This document shows, piece after piece, positions 1-9,457 of a stretch of DNA of 19,401 bases (its first letter is position 1; each line of letters begins with the position of its first letter). A model generated the notes under the pieces. That model saw only the letters and a program-made list of their open reading frames with translations, was not told the DNA's origin and searched no databases. The stretch is from assembly GCA_019400425.1 (NCBI GenBank), contig JAFREE010000279.1, positions 1 to 19,401 of the forward strand, in the 5' to 3' direction. The DNA is from Hymenochaete sp. R1 (lineage: Eukaryota; Basidiomycota; Agaricomycetes; Hymenochaetales; Hymenochaetaceae). Made by a program: the position numbers and the translations under genes.

Positions 1-477
1 GGAGGATTAGAGGCTGCGGAAAGAAGAAGAACTCACCGCGAGCAGTGCAGGCACTGAATCAGTCTCTGCCTCCGCGGGTTCTTTTGAACGAGTTGGAACG
101 ATAGAAATCTTAATGGTTGTTCAAAGCCGTTGCGTGGAGGGCATATTTGTTTGTGAGCGTCAGCGGGTGTTCAAGAGCACCCATATTTGCCGCGGTCGAT
201 CTAGTTGATACGGAATCGGTGAAGAAAGCAGTCAAACGAGATGATCGGAGATCACGTTGGCCGATGTTGCTGAAATTTTTTTGTAAGGCACGACCCGGGT
301 AAAGTCTGTGAGACCGAGACTCCAATATGGAGGAGTATGGAGGGGAATTTCCCCCCTCCTCAGACTCCTCCCTTTTAGACGGATGATATCCGGACTATGA
401 CCGTCATCGTAAAGTGGACCGGCGCTCATCAAAATATTTGGCAATGGCACCTCTGTGGTTATCGACTCGGTGGGCCC
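1..477. other. Left flank, no gene assigned
   Basis: Short open frames occur on both strands (for example 117-302 plus and 110-325 minus), but none shows a motif, signal peptide or splice structure I recognise. The stretch precedes the recognisable part of the amino-acid transporter pseudogene and may hold its badly decayed 5' exons. I could not match these frames to the N-terminal membrane segments expected of that family. The only clear structure is the inverted repeat at 329-371. Confidence 0.4.
329..371. repeat. Imperfect inverted repeat, GC-rich hairpin
   Basis: GGAGGAGT (329-336) is matched by ACTCCTCC (364-371). An inner arm GGAGGGG (339-345) faces CCCCTCC (353-359) around an A/T-rich loop. 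On the page this forms a 43-nt stem-loop with small bulges. It could be the remnant of a small inverted-repeat element or chance purine/pyrimidine asymmetry. Confidence 0.4.
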
Positions 478-989
478 ACATCTGCCTTGGCCCTGAATCT
501 TGAAGGCGATCGCTCGCAGCGGTTCTCGTTCATTAAATTGGGAGTATTCCGGACCATTGGCGTCATAAGCTTTGCCTTCGACGGCTACTGGTACCCTTGT
601 TCATTATCGTTACTGATTTATGGGAGTCTGCAGATACCGAGTTTGGATCGGATTGCGATTGCGGCGCATATCTCTACGTTGATATCATACGCTTGCAATA
701 TCTGCATTCTTGGACTTCGTGGACATAACGCAGGGGAAGATTTTAAACAAAACAGTCGCTCTCCAGTGAATGGATCTCAGCTAACTATCCTTTATCTAGT
801 TTTCGATATATGTGACAAAGCATCTTTTCTGTTAGAATGACACGCATATAAACATTGTACCTTTTTGCCCCGTATTAAACATGCTCACAACGTTGCCACT
901 TGACTCAGTTTGAGCAGCTTGTCCGCAGCAGCAAACCCATCGAACAATTTTTGTTCTAGCACGAGGCGTTCAACCCTCTACGGCATCTC
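478..989 (+). pseudogene. AVT/SLC38-type vacuolar amino-acid transporter, 5' half, broken
   Basis: Decayed middle-to-late part of an Aa_trans (SLC38/AVT) amino-acid/proton transporter, a polytopic membrane protein normally of the vacuole. Frame 1 reads LEGDRSQRFSFIKLGVF, then GVISFAF, then LLIYGSL and SLDRIAIAAHISTLIS, which match the family signature block as I know it from fungi. After about position 713 the match continues in another frame (FVDITQGKILNK, family FTDxTxGNILNNF). It then shifts again to LNMLTTLPLDSV and ends with HEAFNPLRHL at the insertion point. Breaks seen are a TGA at 838, a TAG within the last segment, at least two frameshifts, and a short aberrant stretch after GVISFAF where CHHN is expected. 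The 3' half lies beyond the retrotransposon, and the frame runs through the ATCTC duplication. Gene identity is confident. Whether decay preceded or followed the insertion is unknown. Confidence 0.8.
985..989. repeat. 5-bp target-site duplication of the Copia element, left copy
   Basis: ATCTC directly precedes the first base of the 5' LTR and recurs exactly after the last base of the 3' LTR (13934-13938). A 5-bp duplication is standard for Ty1/Copia integrase. Joining the flanks across one copy restores the transporter frame RHLLFALSIIFSAMF, which independently confirms the insertion boundaries. Confidence 0.92.
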
Positions 990-1231
990 CGTTGGACATG
1001 TAGATGTAGACGGCCTCGACTCTTGTTCTCTCTTGTTATTTCGTGTTTGACTTTAGTTGTCGATCCTCACGTGCCATTCCATGTTCATTTCTTTCCTTCG
1101 TTCGAGTTTCTACCACCTCAGCTGTCAACTACCATCCTATTAGAGGGGTCGGCTGAAGTGAGTAAAGCATTCCATTATAGCACTATAATTGTGTCCCTAA
1201 TATCTGTACATTGTAGATACCTGATTCTACA
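990..1231 (+). repeat. 5' LTR with extra 59-nt insert
   Basis: It aligns with the 3' LTR (13745-13933). From 994 to about 1130 the two copies look identical by eye. The expected terminal TG is CG here (T to C at 990), and 993 is T instead of C. The 3' LTR has 6 extra bases after GTCAACT. The 3' end of both is GATTCTACA. The 5' copy is longer because of a 59-nt intron-like insert at 1158-1216, absent from the 3' LTR. It should supply promoter and transcript start for the element. No TATA box was assigned. Confidence 0.88.
1158..1216 (+). other. Intron-like insert within the 5' LTR
   Basis: The insert begins GTGAGTAAAG, contains CCCTAATATC as a possible branch region and ends TTGTAG. These are the donor, branch and acceptor signals of the host's small introns. 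Removing exactly 59 nt gives GGCTGA-A-ATACCTGATT, one base different from the intron-less copies GGCTGAGATACCTGATT at 1278-1295 and GGCTGAGATAGCTGATT in the 3' LTR. So the insert sits where a spliceosomal intron would. Whether it was gained in one copy or lost from the others by passage through spliced RNA cannot be told here. Confidence 0.5.
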
Positions 1232-1245
1232 GGTAATATAGAGCT
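1232..1245 (+). promoter_or_regulatory. Candidate primer-binding site
   Basis: GGTAATATAGAGCT follows directly after the terminal CA of the 5' LTR. It resembles the initiator-tRNA-Met-type site of many Copia elements (GGTATCAGAGC) with a small insertion and mismatches. Position is right, sequence match is imperfect. Confidence 0.35.
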
Positions 1246-1247
1246 GT

Positions 1248-1302
1248 TTACTACCATCCCATTAGAGTACTAGTTGTCGGCTGAGATACCTGATTCTACA
1301 GG
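1248..1302 (+). repeat. Direct duplication of the LTR tail
   Basis: CTACCATCCCATTAGAG, then GTCGGCTGAGATACCTGATT and CTACAGG, repeat the last part of the 5' LTR (about 1130-1233) but without the 59-nt intron-like insert. The duplication places LTR-like sequence immediately before, and in frame with, the first recognisable gag residues. A slip during reverse transcription or strand transfer could produce it. Confidence 0.65.
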
Positions 1303-2257
1303 TTATGATGGTACTAACTTTGAGCTCTGGAAGACCTGTATGGAATTCGCTCTGAGCCGCAGACCCTGGGAAGACTTAGCCTCTCTCGGCCTTAATGAGG
1401 ATCAACTTGACCGACTTGGACTTGCCGATGATGACTAGGAGCTTCGAGGCTTTATCTTGTTTAGTATGGATATGGGACTTACGACTCAATTCATTCGGTG
1501 TCCAACTGCCTCTGACCTGTGAACGGCTATTATTAATCGACTCTCAGCATTTGTCCATCCTGTGGATTTTGCAACGGCCGCGCGGGAACTATACGGAGCA
1601 AGTATGAGGCCCAACGACTCGATACGCACGCACATTGCACGCATGCATGATCTTCTGGCATCATACCACCAGGCGGGTGGCTTTATGGATGAGTCCGCAT
1701 TCTTGTTACACCTGAAGGCTTCGTTCCGCACAGCAAAGAATGAGTCTCTTCGGCTTGAGGCTGACCGATCCGATGCTCTAACAGTGGAACTGTTTACACG
1801 GTTTGCTGTTCGACATGAAGATCTCACTTCATCTGATACAGGGAGCGCGTCTACAACTCGAACTACGAATTCCAGTGGCTCCGCGAATATAAGTGCAAAT
1901 TCTCGTGGCAATACTTCCCTGGGTGCAGATTCTTCCTCCAAATGTAGTAACTGTGGCAGTAGTCGGCACCCTATCCACAACTGTCGTTTTAAAGGCGGAG
2001 CGCACGAACAATTCTGTTCCAACTGTGTTGATTATGGTCATCTCGTTGCGGACTGTTATTCGGATGGCGGCGGCACTGTCAACCGTCGGCCATCTGGTTG
2101 GGTTCCTCGGAACAAGGCCTCCCGTCCATCGGCTCATTTGGCCGAAGTTAATCCAATTTCGTTCCAATCGAGCGCATCTTCATCGTGTCCTGCGCCGAAG
2201 TCTGAACTAGAACTGATCCGTGAGCAACTTACGAACGAGATTGAGAAGATTCGTTAG
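1295..2257 (+). pseudogene. gag: Copia gag (nucleocapsid) region, with stops
   Basis: The frame reads TGYDGTNFELWKTCMEFAL, the Copia gag N-terminal motif (G-x-N-F/Y-x-x-W). It then runs through the UBN2-like region (residues near TAARELYG, RTHIARMHDLLASY) to two zinc knuckles, CSNCGSSRHPIHNC and CSNCVDYGHLVADC, both C-x2-C-x4-H-x4-C, for RNA binding. In-frame TAG at 1436-1438 and TGA at 1520-1522 break the N-terminal part. TAG at 2255-2257 separates it from protease. No convincing ATG lies upstream in frame (TAG at 1271), so the true start is unclear. Gag and pol share one frame, as usual in Copia. Confidence 0.88.
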
Positions 2258-3592
2258 GCACAACAAATCATTGCCCTTCAGGAACAGCGTTTGTTCCAGG
2301 ATTCTGAAGCGCCTCTGGTCGCCTCTGTCAGCGTCAATCCTACGGCGTCTCGTCCCTCCGACTTCATTCCATTCATTTGCGACACTGGCGCTACCTGTCA
2401 CTTGTTGAATGACGCTACTCTTCTGTCCAATGTGAAAGATCATGTGCAATTGATCCGAACTGCTGCTGAAGATCATCCATTGCGGTCGACTCTGTCTGGA
2501 ACCGTTCGAGGCTATATATCTACAGGCTCAGAGTGGAACGCCGTTGAACTTGGCCATGTCCTATATGTTCCAGGTCTGGCTGCTAACTTGCTTGCCATTC
2601 GTCAATTTAAGGGTCAGAACATGACATTAGTGGTGTCTGATGACGACGTGGTACTTCACAAGCACGACGTACCGTTCGCTCGCGGTTCTGTTGGTCCTTC
2701 GGGTCTACACTCCTTTCAGTTCATGATTCCGGCGCCGGCTCCTATCAGTTCGACTGTAGCGTTAACGGCTCATACGCACTCTATTAATCTTGATGACCTT
2801 CATCGGTCGGCCTCGCACATTGGTGTTTCGACTCTCAAGCATGCTGTTACCTCTGGTCGTGTTGTTGGTGTCTCGATTCGCTCCCAGTCATCTGAGTCAC
2901 GATGTTCGCATTGCATCTCGGGCAAGTCGGTGTCATCCTCACATTACTCTCGCCCTAACCAGTGTACGGCTGTGGGCGATCTTGTTCATGCTGACATCTT
3001 GTTCTTCGATCGATCGTCCATTCATCGTAACACCATGGCTCTCATCTTACTGGATCGATACTCGAATTTCTGTTGGTTCTTTCCACTCAAGTGTAAAGAC
3101 GGCCTTGTCATTCTTCGCTGCTGGTCGGAAGTTCTCAGTTTTGTGCGGAGACAAACGGGACAGTGTGTGAAGTCACTACAATCTGACAATGGAAAGGAAT
3201 TTGTCAATGCCGATATGAAGCGCTGGAACTCAAAGCGGGGTATCCTGCATCTAAGCACGGTACCGTATGAACATAAGATGAACGGGTTTTCAGAACGGTT
3301 CAACCGTACAATTAAGGATGCATTGCGCACCTTACTCCTCGATGCGGCTCTGCCTCAGTCATTTTGGGAGGAAGCCGCGCACCACTTCATGATCATTCAC
3401 TCCAGGTGTCGTGTCGGATCTACCTGCACCAATCCTTCCGTCTCACCATTTGAGGCTATGTTTGGTCGGAAGCCCTCCATATCGCATTTTTTGCCCTTCG
3501 GGGTTGCTGCTCATGCTGTGGTTCCGCCGGAGAAACGTGCCACATTGATTGCGCGCACAGTGGTTGGAAGGATAGTACCAGTGTTACCTTGA
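2258..3592 (+). pseudogene. pol: Copia pol, protease and integrase part
   Basis: It continues the gag frame after the TAG at 2255. Order: aspartic protease (FICDTGATCHLLND, catalytic DTG), the gag pre-integrase domain (LHRSASHIGVSTLKH ... CSHCISGK, the HHCC zinc-binding region), then the integrase core with VHADI, LQSDNGKEF and the E in NGFSERFNRTIKDAL, giving the D-D-E triad. The region ends with PFEAMFGRKP and a VGR motif. The frame closes at TGA 3590-3592, but the expected continuation (YLEDAGDKLLVDHNR) is read from 3585 in another frame, so a frameshift lies at about 3560-3590. RT and RNase H follow beyond the nested transposon. Confidence 0.92.
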
Positions 3593-3705
3593 AGATGCGG
3601 GTGACAAGCTCCTTGTCGATCACAACCGAATATTAATATTAATATTAATCCTTACATTCGTGACGTTCACGTGCTTTCGCGTGCCTCCATTCAAACTCTA
3701 GATCT
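3593..3705 (+). pseudogene. Copia linker after integrase, frameshifted, with ATT-type repeat
   Basis: Polyprotein linker between integrase and RT, read as LEDAGDKLLVDHNR and then, in another frame, NPYIRDVHVLSRAS. The change of frame coincides with an (AATATT)n tract at 3629-3649. A near-identical tract lies on the far side of the nested transposon at 11624-11644. The region stops at the 8-bp target duplication of the inserted DNA transposon. Confidence 0.7.
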
Positions 3706-3713
3706 CTCGGCAC
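3706..3713. repeat. 8-bp target-site duplication of the DNA transposon, left copy
   Basis: CTCGGCAC abuts the left terminal inverted repeat and is repeated exactly at 11598-11605 after the right repeat. Eight base pairs is typical of the hAT, P and KDZ superfamilies. Confidence 0.88.
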
Positions 3714-3757
3714 AGGACCAGTACTAGTGAATATCCTCAGAGATCTAGAGGCATCTG
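3714..3757 (+). repeat. Left terminal inverted repeat
   Basis: AGGACCAG, six extra bases TACTAG, then TGAATATCC, and after a short gap AGGCATCTGC. The reverse complement of the right end reads AGGACCAGTGAATATCC and then, after a shorter gap, AGGCATCTGC. So the repeat is about 17 bp perfect but for a 6-bp insertion in the left copy, with a further 10-bp conserved block inside. Confidence 0.85.
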
Positions 3758-3901
3758 CAAAGGTCCACTTTCCTCCTTCCTAAAAAGGAAGGAGGCATCT
3801 GCAAAAGGTCCACTCACGGAGCCGGCGAAGTGCTCAAGGTCCGGACCTAAGGTCCACCCCCAGAGGCCTTGACGGCCGAGATGTCTTGTCAAAGGTCTAC
3901 C
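3748..3901 (+). repeat. Left subterminal repeats, AGGTCCAC motif
   Basis: AGGTCCAC occurs at 3761-3768, 3806-3813 and 3850-3857. Variants are AGGTCTACC at 3893-3901 and the palindrome AGGTCCGGACCT at 3837-3848. The block AGGCATCTGCAAA plus AGGTCCAC is tandemly repeated with a unit of about 44 bp (3749-3813). Such subterminal arrays are usual transposase-binding sites. The role here is inferred from position only. Confidence 0.6.
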
Positions 3902-4132
3902 CCCTCGGCCGTCTACATTTCCACAGCTTCTTCAACTACTTCAACTACTTCAACCCACGGCAGGCAAATGCAGATCATATTAGCCTATTGTAAATACATA
4001 TCGCAACAATATAATTATTGATAGTAATGAAGAAATACTATCGCTAAGAATGTTGACCCTTATGGATGAGACACGAAAAATTTGAACGGTCCAGCACTTC
4101 CAGCACGCACTCCCTTAAGCACTACACACATA
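3902..4132 (+). other. Transposon 5' non-coding region
   Basis: Region between the subterminal repeats and the first ATG of the Ulp1 frame, expected to hold the promoter. Seen in it: about 2.7 tandem copies of TTCAACTAC at 3931-3953; an A/T-rich run; and an inverted repeat GATAGTA (4020-4026) / TACTATC (4036-4042) with a 9-nt loop. No clear TATA box. Confidence 0.4.
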
Positions 4133-5732
4133 ATGCCAGTCACGGAAGCCAATATCGGAGCAGAAATGCTCGCCATCTCTCCAGAGATTCGTTCTCTCCT
4201 TCCAAGCTCGACTCTTTTGATTCCACAGTTCATGGAATACATGAAACGGGTCGAGCAAGCCTCGCCGACCATGTCCCTCGACGGAGACTTGATGTCGAGC
4301 CATCATCCGACTGCCAGCATCGAAAGCCTACTCGCAGGGCGCATACGTATTCCACCGAACGACGTCATAAAGGAAGCACGCTCAAACGTGGTAAACACGA
4401 TGCGAGCCGCAGGAGTTCGCTCGGTTGTCGACTTCACAAACCGCGAGCGCCGTTATCCGTTGTCGGCGCTGCATATATTTGGAGAACTGTCTCGCAGCAA
4501 GGGAGTCGCGGAAGAGTTGGATAGAGCTGCAAAATGGTTGTGTAGGCAAGCGACGACTGGGACAGAGAACACGCACCACGAGATACGAGTTGCGAAGGTC
4601 CTGGCGGCCATGTTACCTTGGGATGCAGACATCCGAGCAATGGGGTTTTCAATGCATGTCATAGAGGCCTTCTATCTTCTTGGAAATGCGTGGCTGAAAA
4701 GCGACCATATCGATCTGCTTTTGTACAATGTCAAAAACCGTTGCGTGAAGCTGGAGAAGACGAATGCAATCTTTGCCCCTTCACATATGAGCCAGATGTT
4801 GTCTTACCGGAGGATGAATGGCCTGCTTCGAAAGTACAAAGACGACGTACTTGACGGCTCGAAGACGGAGCTCTACTTCGTGGAAAATGTTGCCGGAGTG
4901 CACTGGGTAGCTTGGGTGGTTCGATTTGACGTCAAAAAATACGGTCATGGTGAGAGGTTAGCTCCTATTGTATGTCCACCGTGCTCACTTGCAATCTCGA
5001 AGGTGATTCATCTGAGTGTCAAGCAAACCACCGGGAACTAATTCGCCCTGGCATCGAATGGTTCATAAAGCAAATTTATGACAAGGACTGCACCTTTGAG
5101 TATGAGCCGTTCATTCTACCTAGCGGAAAGCAAGGATCAGACGGGAGTTCGTATGGTATCGTGGCGTGCAACGCGATCGCCCATAGCACCATCGGCACTC
5201 CGTTGTGGAATGAAGTGAACGCGATTCGATATCGTATACTGTATTTCAATGAAGCAATTTCAGGTCATCTCGAGATCGTACGTTGAATGTTTGAGGCATT
5301 TTTCCTTCATACTCATGAGTACTGTTCCAGACCAACACCGATGAACTCATCAAAACGCCGCACGTCGAAGGAGTTGGCGGTGGTTTTGCAGAGGGCTCGT
5401 GTACCCCGCACCTTGCACCGACCGATGAAGCATATTCTGTAGACGATACGATCCATGCGACCCTCCAAAGCAATCCGAGAAGCGACGGCGCCACGGACGA
5501 GACTGGTGGCGATAAGTCAACTCGCCTTCAGAAGACAACTGACAAGAACAAGTCAAAACAAGGTACTTTACAAGACTTTTTGAGAACTTCCAATGACCGA
5601 GGTCGCAAACGGGCTTTCGACGACCGAGAATACTGTCCTCCAACTAAAAAAAGTATGGTCTCGTCGAAAGGGGGTTCCGTCTTCGATGTACTGCTTGAAG
5701 ATGGACAAAAGCGGCATTTGATCGTGGCGTAG
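4133..5732 (+). CDS. Ulp1-like cysteine protease module of the transposon, catalytic Cys replaced by Tyr
   Basis: Three exons with consistent phases: 4133-4949, 5003-5277 and 5331-5732, with 53-nt introns (GTGAGA..AAG and GTACGT..CAG). The start is the first in-frame ATG (MPVTEANIG). The second half is a C48/Ulp1-type peptidase: AWLKSDHIDLLLYNV, IFAPSHMSQMLSYR, then GVHWVAWVV (His, residue about 257), YGHGDS across the first splice (Asp, about 274) and KQGSDGSSYGIVACNAI (oxyanion Gln about 316). The nucleophile position after DGSS should be Cys. It is Tyr (TAT, 5152-5154, about residue 323), one transition from TGT, so the protease is predicted inactive. The third exon is a low-complexity linker with KQGTLQDFLRTS and a basic patch. 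It ends at TAG 5730-5732, unless it is spliced into the transposase module that follows. Ulp1 domains act on SUMO-like conjugates and are known passengers of eukaryotic DNA transposons. Confidence 0.8.
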
Positions 5733-5759
5733 GAGCTGACGATCACGTCCGTCTCCAAG

Positions 5760-8700
5760 TGTCTTCGAACGAGGTTCCAGACGCTCCCTTTCCCTCTTCT
5801 GATGTTGACGGTGTGGTACCCATCGGTCCACCTGTTTCTTCTCCTGAATTGACCCGCGAGGCAGAGTCTGCAAACGATGAAGATGGGAGTTTAATTGCAA
5901 GTGACAAAGGGTCCGCGTCCTCGTTGGATAGCCGAGCACAACGCAAGCGTGATGCGCGAGAAAGGCGAGACTCCGGGAAGTTCGTCGTCAACGAGTACCG
6001 TCGTGTCAATTTCGAGGAAAAGATCAAAGCCATCGACTCCAAGGCTCAGTTTCAACCGGAAAAATGGGCGGTTCAGCATTCGGTATGCAGAAAGTGGTAC
6101 ACCATGTCTGGTCCGTATTCCGTCGATAAATTCAATACGCATGTGAAGACGTGTCTTCGAAACCGGCCTCTGCTTAACTATGTCGTCGAGCTACCAAAGG
6201 AGCCGCGACCGTCGCCTTCTATCCTTCGTATTCTAACGTTTGCGTGTTCTGGCTTGACACCCTCAATCGTTCCAGACATTCAAAATCTGCTAGGTCGTTT
6301 TGCCGCTCCCGGAGGTGGTGGGAGATCGATTCACAGTCTCGCTCGGTCATGGTTCGGTGTTCCTTACTCCGAACTAGATCCAGATGAAAAGGAGGAGGTG
6401 GACTATATGAATGAAACAAGTTGGAAATGGGTTGTGAAGCACAAATACGGGGCAGTATTCTCCCCCCCCCCCCCCCCACTGTCGGAAAACCGTTTCGGTA
6501 TCGACTTCGACGGCTTCCAATGCAACTAACAAATCGGTCAAACAACGAATCTGCGCCTTCTGCAATCCCATCCAATTTAATCGCACTTTCATAGTTGCGA
6601 TACGGCGGCCTATTCCTGCCAATCATAATTCCAGATTTGTTCCGAAAGCTTACCTCAATAACGACGCTATCATCAAGTTCCATCGCACAAAGGGATGGGA
6701 GGGAGTTTTCGTGGAAGGAGTGCGTCCCATGCTTCGCTTCCCGTTATTTGCGCTAATAATATCCTGTTGCAGAGCGACATCGGGATGTTTATACGCAGAT
6801 TCATTGATTACGCACTGTGCGGAGAGGTGAAAGACAATGCGGCTTTCACCGGGCTCGTAGAAGCTGAACTGCAAGCTTTCGAACGCAGAAGAGGCGGGAC
6901 TGGTGAACAAAACTTCTCTTACTCTCCGGTGTGCTTCGAGTTCTGCATTTTCTTGCAGACTCTATCTCCTCGAACGTATAGGCTTCTCGCCAGTCAGCTT
7001 CAAATGCCGAGGGAACGAACAATAAAGTAAGTGGAAATTTTCCCGATCGTTGCGACTCATTCATTACTCATCTCTCATAAGGATGCGGCGCGCCAAGGAT
7101 CCGTCCCATGTTCTAGGCATACAAGCAAGAGCATTCGCAATTGTCGACGAAATTGCTACAGCGTTGGATCTGGAAGGCCGAAGGATCGTTGTTTCTGTCG
7201 ATGACACGAAACTTGTGCCCTCAGTCAGAACTCATACAGATCGAGAATCGGGCGCTGTTTTTGTAATAGGTGGGGTGGGCAAGTCAATTCTAGTTTCTGA
7301 TCCAGACGAACTCGAACACGCCATATCCAACGTAAAAAATAATTTGGCGACGAAGGTGCTAATTTGTAACCCTTCTATCTTGTTGTACGACAGTTTACTC
7401 ACGACAGACTAGCTTCGACTTTGGGTAGCTGTTGTCCCGGAGACGACCGTACCGCCCATCGTGCTAGCAGCTCTCCCCATCGGAGAAGATGCGTCTGCCG
7501 AAGAACTCACAGAGCTGCAGTCTCTCGTTCTGGACGAGTTGTACGCGCACGATTTATGGCCAATTGCCATGGCTTGTGATGGAGCAAGCAAAGAGCGCCT
7601 GAGGCAAGACAATATACGAAAGAAGTACGCGAGCAACCCGCCCTATGTCATTGAATGTGCGGGGTCAGGTGTACCACCTCTTCACATCCGGCTCACCGTA
7701 CCGCGGACTGGGTTCCCCATTGCCATTATGCAAGATTCGAAACACATGCTGAAGACCTATCGGAACAACACTATGACGGGTACGAAAACGATGGTATTGG
7801 GGAATTACCCAATTGTTTTCCCTCAGCTTCATTCTCTTGTCGATGCGCCAGGCTCACCACTGTATCGGAGAGATGTGTTTAATTCAGATAAGCAAGACGA
7901 TCGCGCTGCATCTCGTTTCCTTTCTTCCTGGACAATGGAATGCGCACTTAAGACCGGAGACTCGTCTTTCTTTGGACTGATTGCGTTCATTTTCGTTTTC
8001 GGTCTGGTCGTCGATTCATATCAAAGTAGAACAATGCCCCACGATGCTCGTATTCTCGGGATCCTTCGGGGTCATTTTTTCTTGCACTTATGGACCAAGA
8101 GTTTAGAGAACGCGGGGGTTCTCGAATGCGTCGTTCGTGCCGTAGAAAGTATTGACACAAAGAAGGATAGACGCACAGAAGGGTCGAAGCAAGATATGGA
8201 ATCGTTAGTCCAAGCAACGAGACTTCTGGATTTCAAGAAGGCCACCATGCTGTATGTAACCGTTTTTTGCTACTTTCAAACTGGGCTGACCTCGAAATAA
8301 GTGAAAATGTGAGCTCGTTCACCGACGACGAGTATAAAGACCATCTAGTGGACTTGCAGCAATCGTTGAGAGAACGCAGTAAACAATTCGAAACTCCTGT
8401 GGCAAAAACGTCGACGGAATGGGATAATGAGGCGACAATACTTACGATCGATCACTTTCAAGTTGTCGACATTAAAAGGAAATACGAACCGCACTACACT
8501 CGGGAAGCGGTACGGGGAATGAAAACGAGGTCGGGTCATGAGCAGGATTCAGTGCTTCCTCTCAACACTGCTCCTGCCGAAACGCCACTTAACGACGCAG
8601 CTACGAGACGCGCTTTGCTATTTCGAGCCGGAGAATTACTGAATCGGGATCAAATGCATTTCCCTCGAGGCGGATTAGAGCGACTCAGACGCTGGCAAGA

Positions 8701-9389
8701 CGGACAGTTGTCTGGGAACTCGGCCAATGCAGAGGAAGCGGCGGAGAATCGGGCGGAGAAGGCGAGTAGTCGGTACCTGGATATGCAGTGAGGAAACTAA
8801 CGTATGAAAAGGCACAAGTCTTACGCTTGAAAGTATTTTCGAAAGGAAACAGGATCCCTGGCATCGTCGCTCATTGTATAGCAAATGCCGGTATAACGGC
8901 TTCGGAGTTCCCGCTCAAAGAAGGGGTATTTGGTATAGTATTCGTTGACAAAAAAACTTTACGTGGCAAAAGGTACGTGACGGACCACAGCGAAAGTATG
9001 ATAATAAGAGACTGACAATGTGGGTAGTTCTTGCGTTGTACGAAAAACAAGGCGGAAAGGCCGGCAGATTGAACTGTGTACCGGATTCCAATTCAATCTC
9101 ACGAGTGTCGAGCCTGTCTGTGCAGACATTTGATCACTTTAGAGGGAGAGTATTTGAAACCATTCACGGGGCAGCTGGACAGATGCTGTTGAGAACATAT
9201 CGACATATTCCCTCGTATTCTTTCATTCATATGTTTGCGGACGTCCCCACGTATTCTCAAGACGGCACGACCATCGAACTGCGCGCGCAGTCTGCAAAGT
9301 TATGGGAACTGATAAGCATCAGTGAACCCCATTTGCCAGACGCTATGAAAGAGTTTCGGAAACGGAAACAGGATACAGATACATGTTAA
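5760..9389 (+). pseudogene. RNase H-like transposase module (P/THAP9-like, tentative), two frameshifts
   Basis: About 1,090 codons in seven pieces: 5760-6719, 6773-7026, 7082-7355, 7413-8251, 8302-8787, 8853-8972 and 9028-9389. The introns are 50-65 nt and phase-consistent. N-terminus: acidic then basic linker (SRAQRKRDARERRD), followed by a likely zinc-binding DNA-binding domain (WAVQHSVCRKWYTMSGPYS ... FNTHVKTC) and a second CRKTV...CAFC pair. Core motifs: VSVDDTKL, FVIGGVGKSI, VLAALPIGED, MACDGASKERL, IMQDSKHMLKTYRNN, GSPLYRRDVFNSDKQDD. The CDGAS, D-x-KH-x-LK-x-x-RN and R-D-V-x-x-x-x-Q-D-D blocks resemble P-element/THAP9 transposases, hence the tentative call. C-terminus VLALYEKQGGKAGRL to KEFRKRKQD. 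Frame changes at a 16-C run (6462-6477) and a 7-A run (8950-8956). No ATG lies in frame before about 6103, so the N-terminus is probably spliced from the Ulp1 exon upstream. Confidence 0.75.
6462..6477 (+). repeat. 16-C homopolymer causing a frame change
   Basis: Sixteen consecutive C follow GTATTCT. Upstream coding (KHKYGAVFS) is in frame 2. The conserved continuation (HCRKTV...KQRICAFC...RRPIPANHN) is in frame 0, so a run one base shorter would keep the frame. Replication slippage or a homopolymer base-calling error would both explain it. Confidence 0.8.
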
Positions 9390-9457
9390 AGTAGTATGGA
9401 AGGAAGAGCGGACCGTAGGATAGTGTATTCGCCCGTATCGTATATAATGCATTGGGG

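Noticed and set aside
232..450. Minus-strand frames at 110-325 and 232-450 as genes
   Set aside because: They overlap each other in different frames, show no motif, and no start, splice or homolog signal separates them from chance.
1486..2167. Long minus-strand frames opposite gag (178 and 112 codons)
   Set aside because: The plus strand carries unmistakable gag motifs with two CCHC knuckles, so these are shadows.
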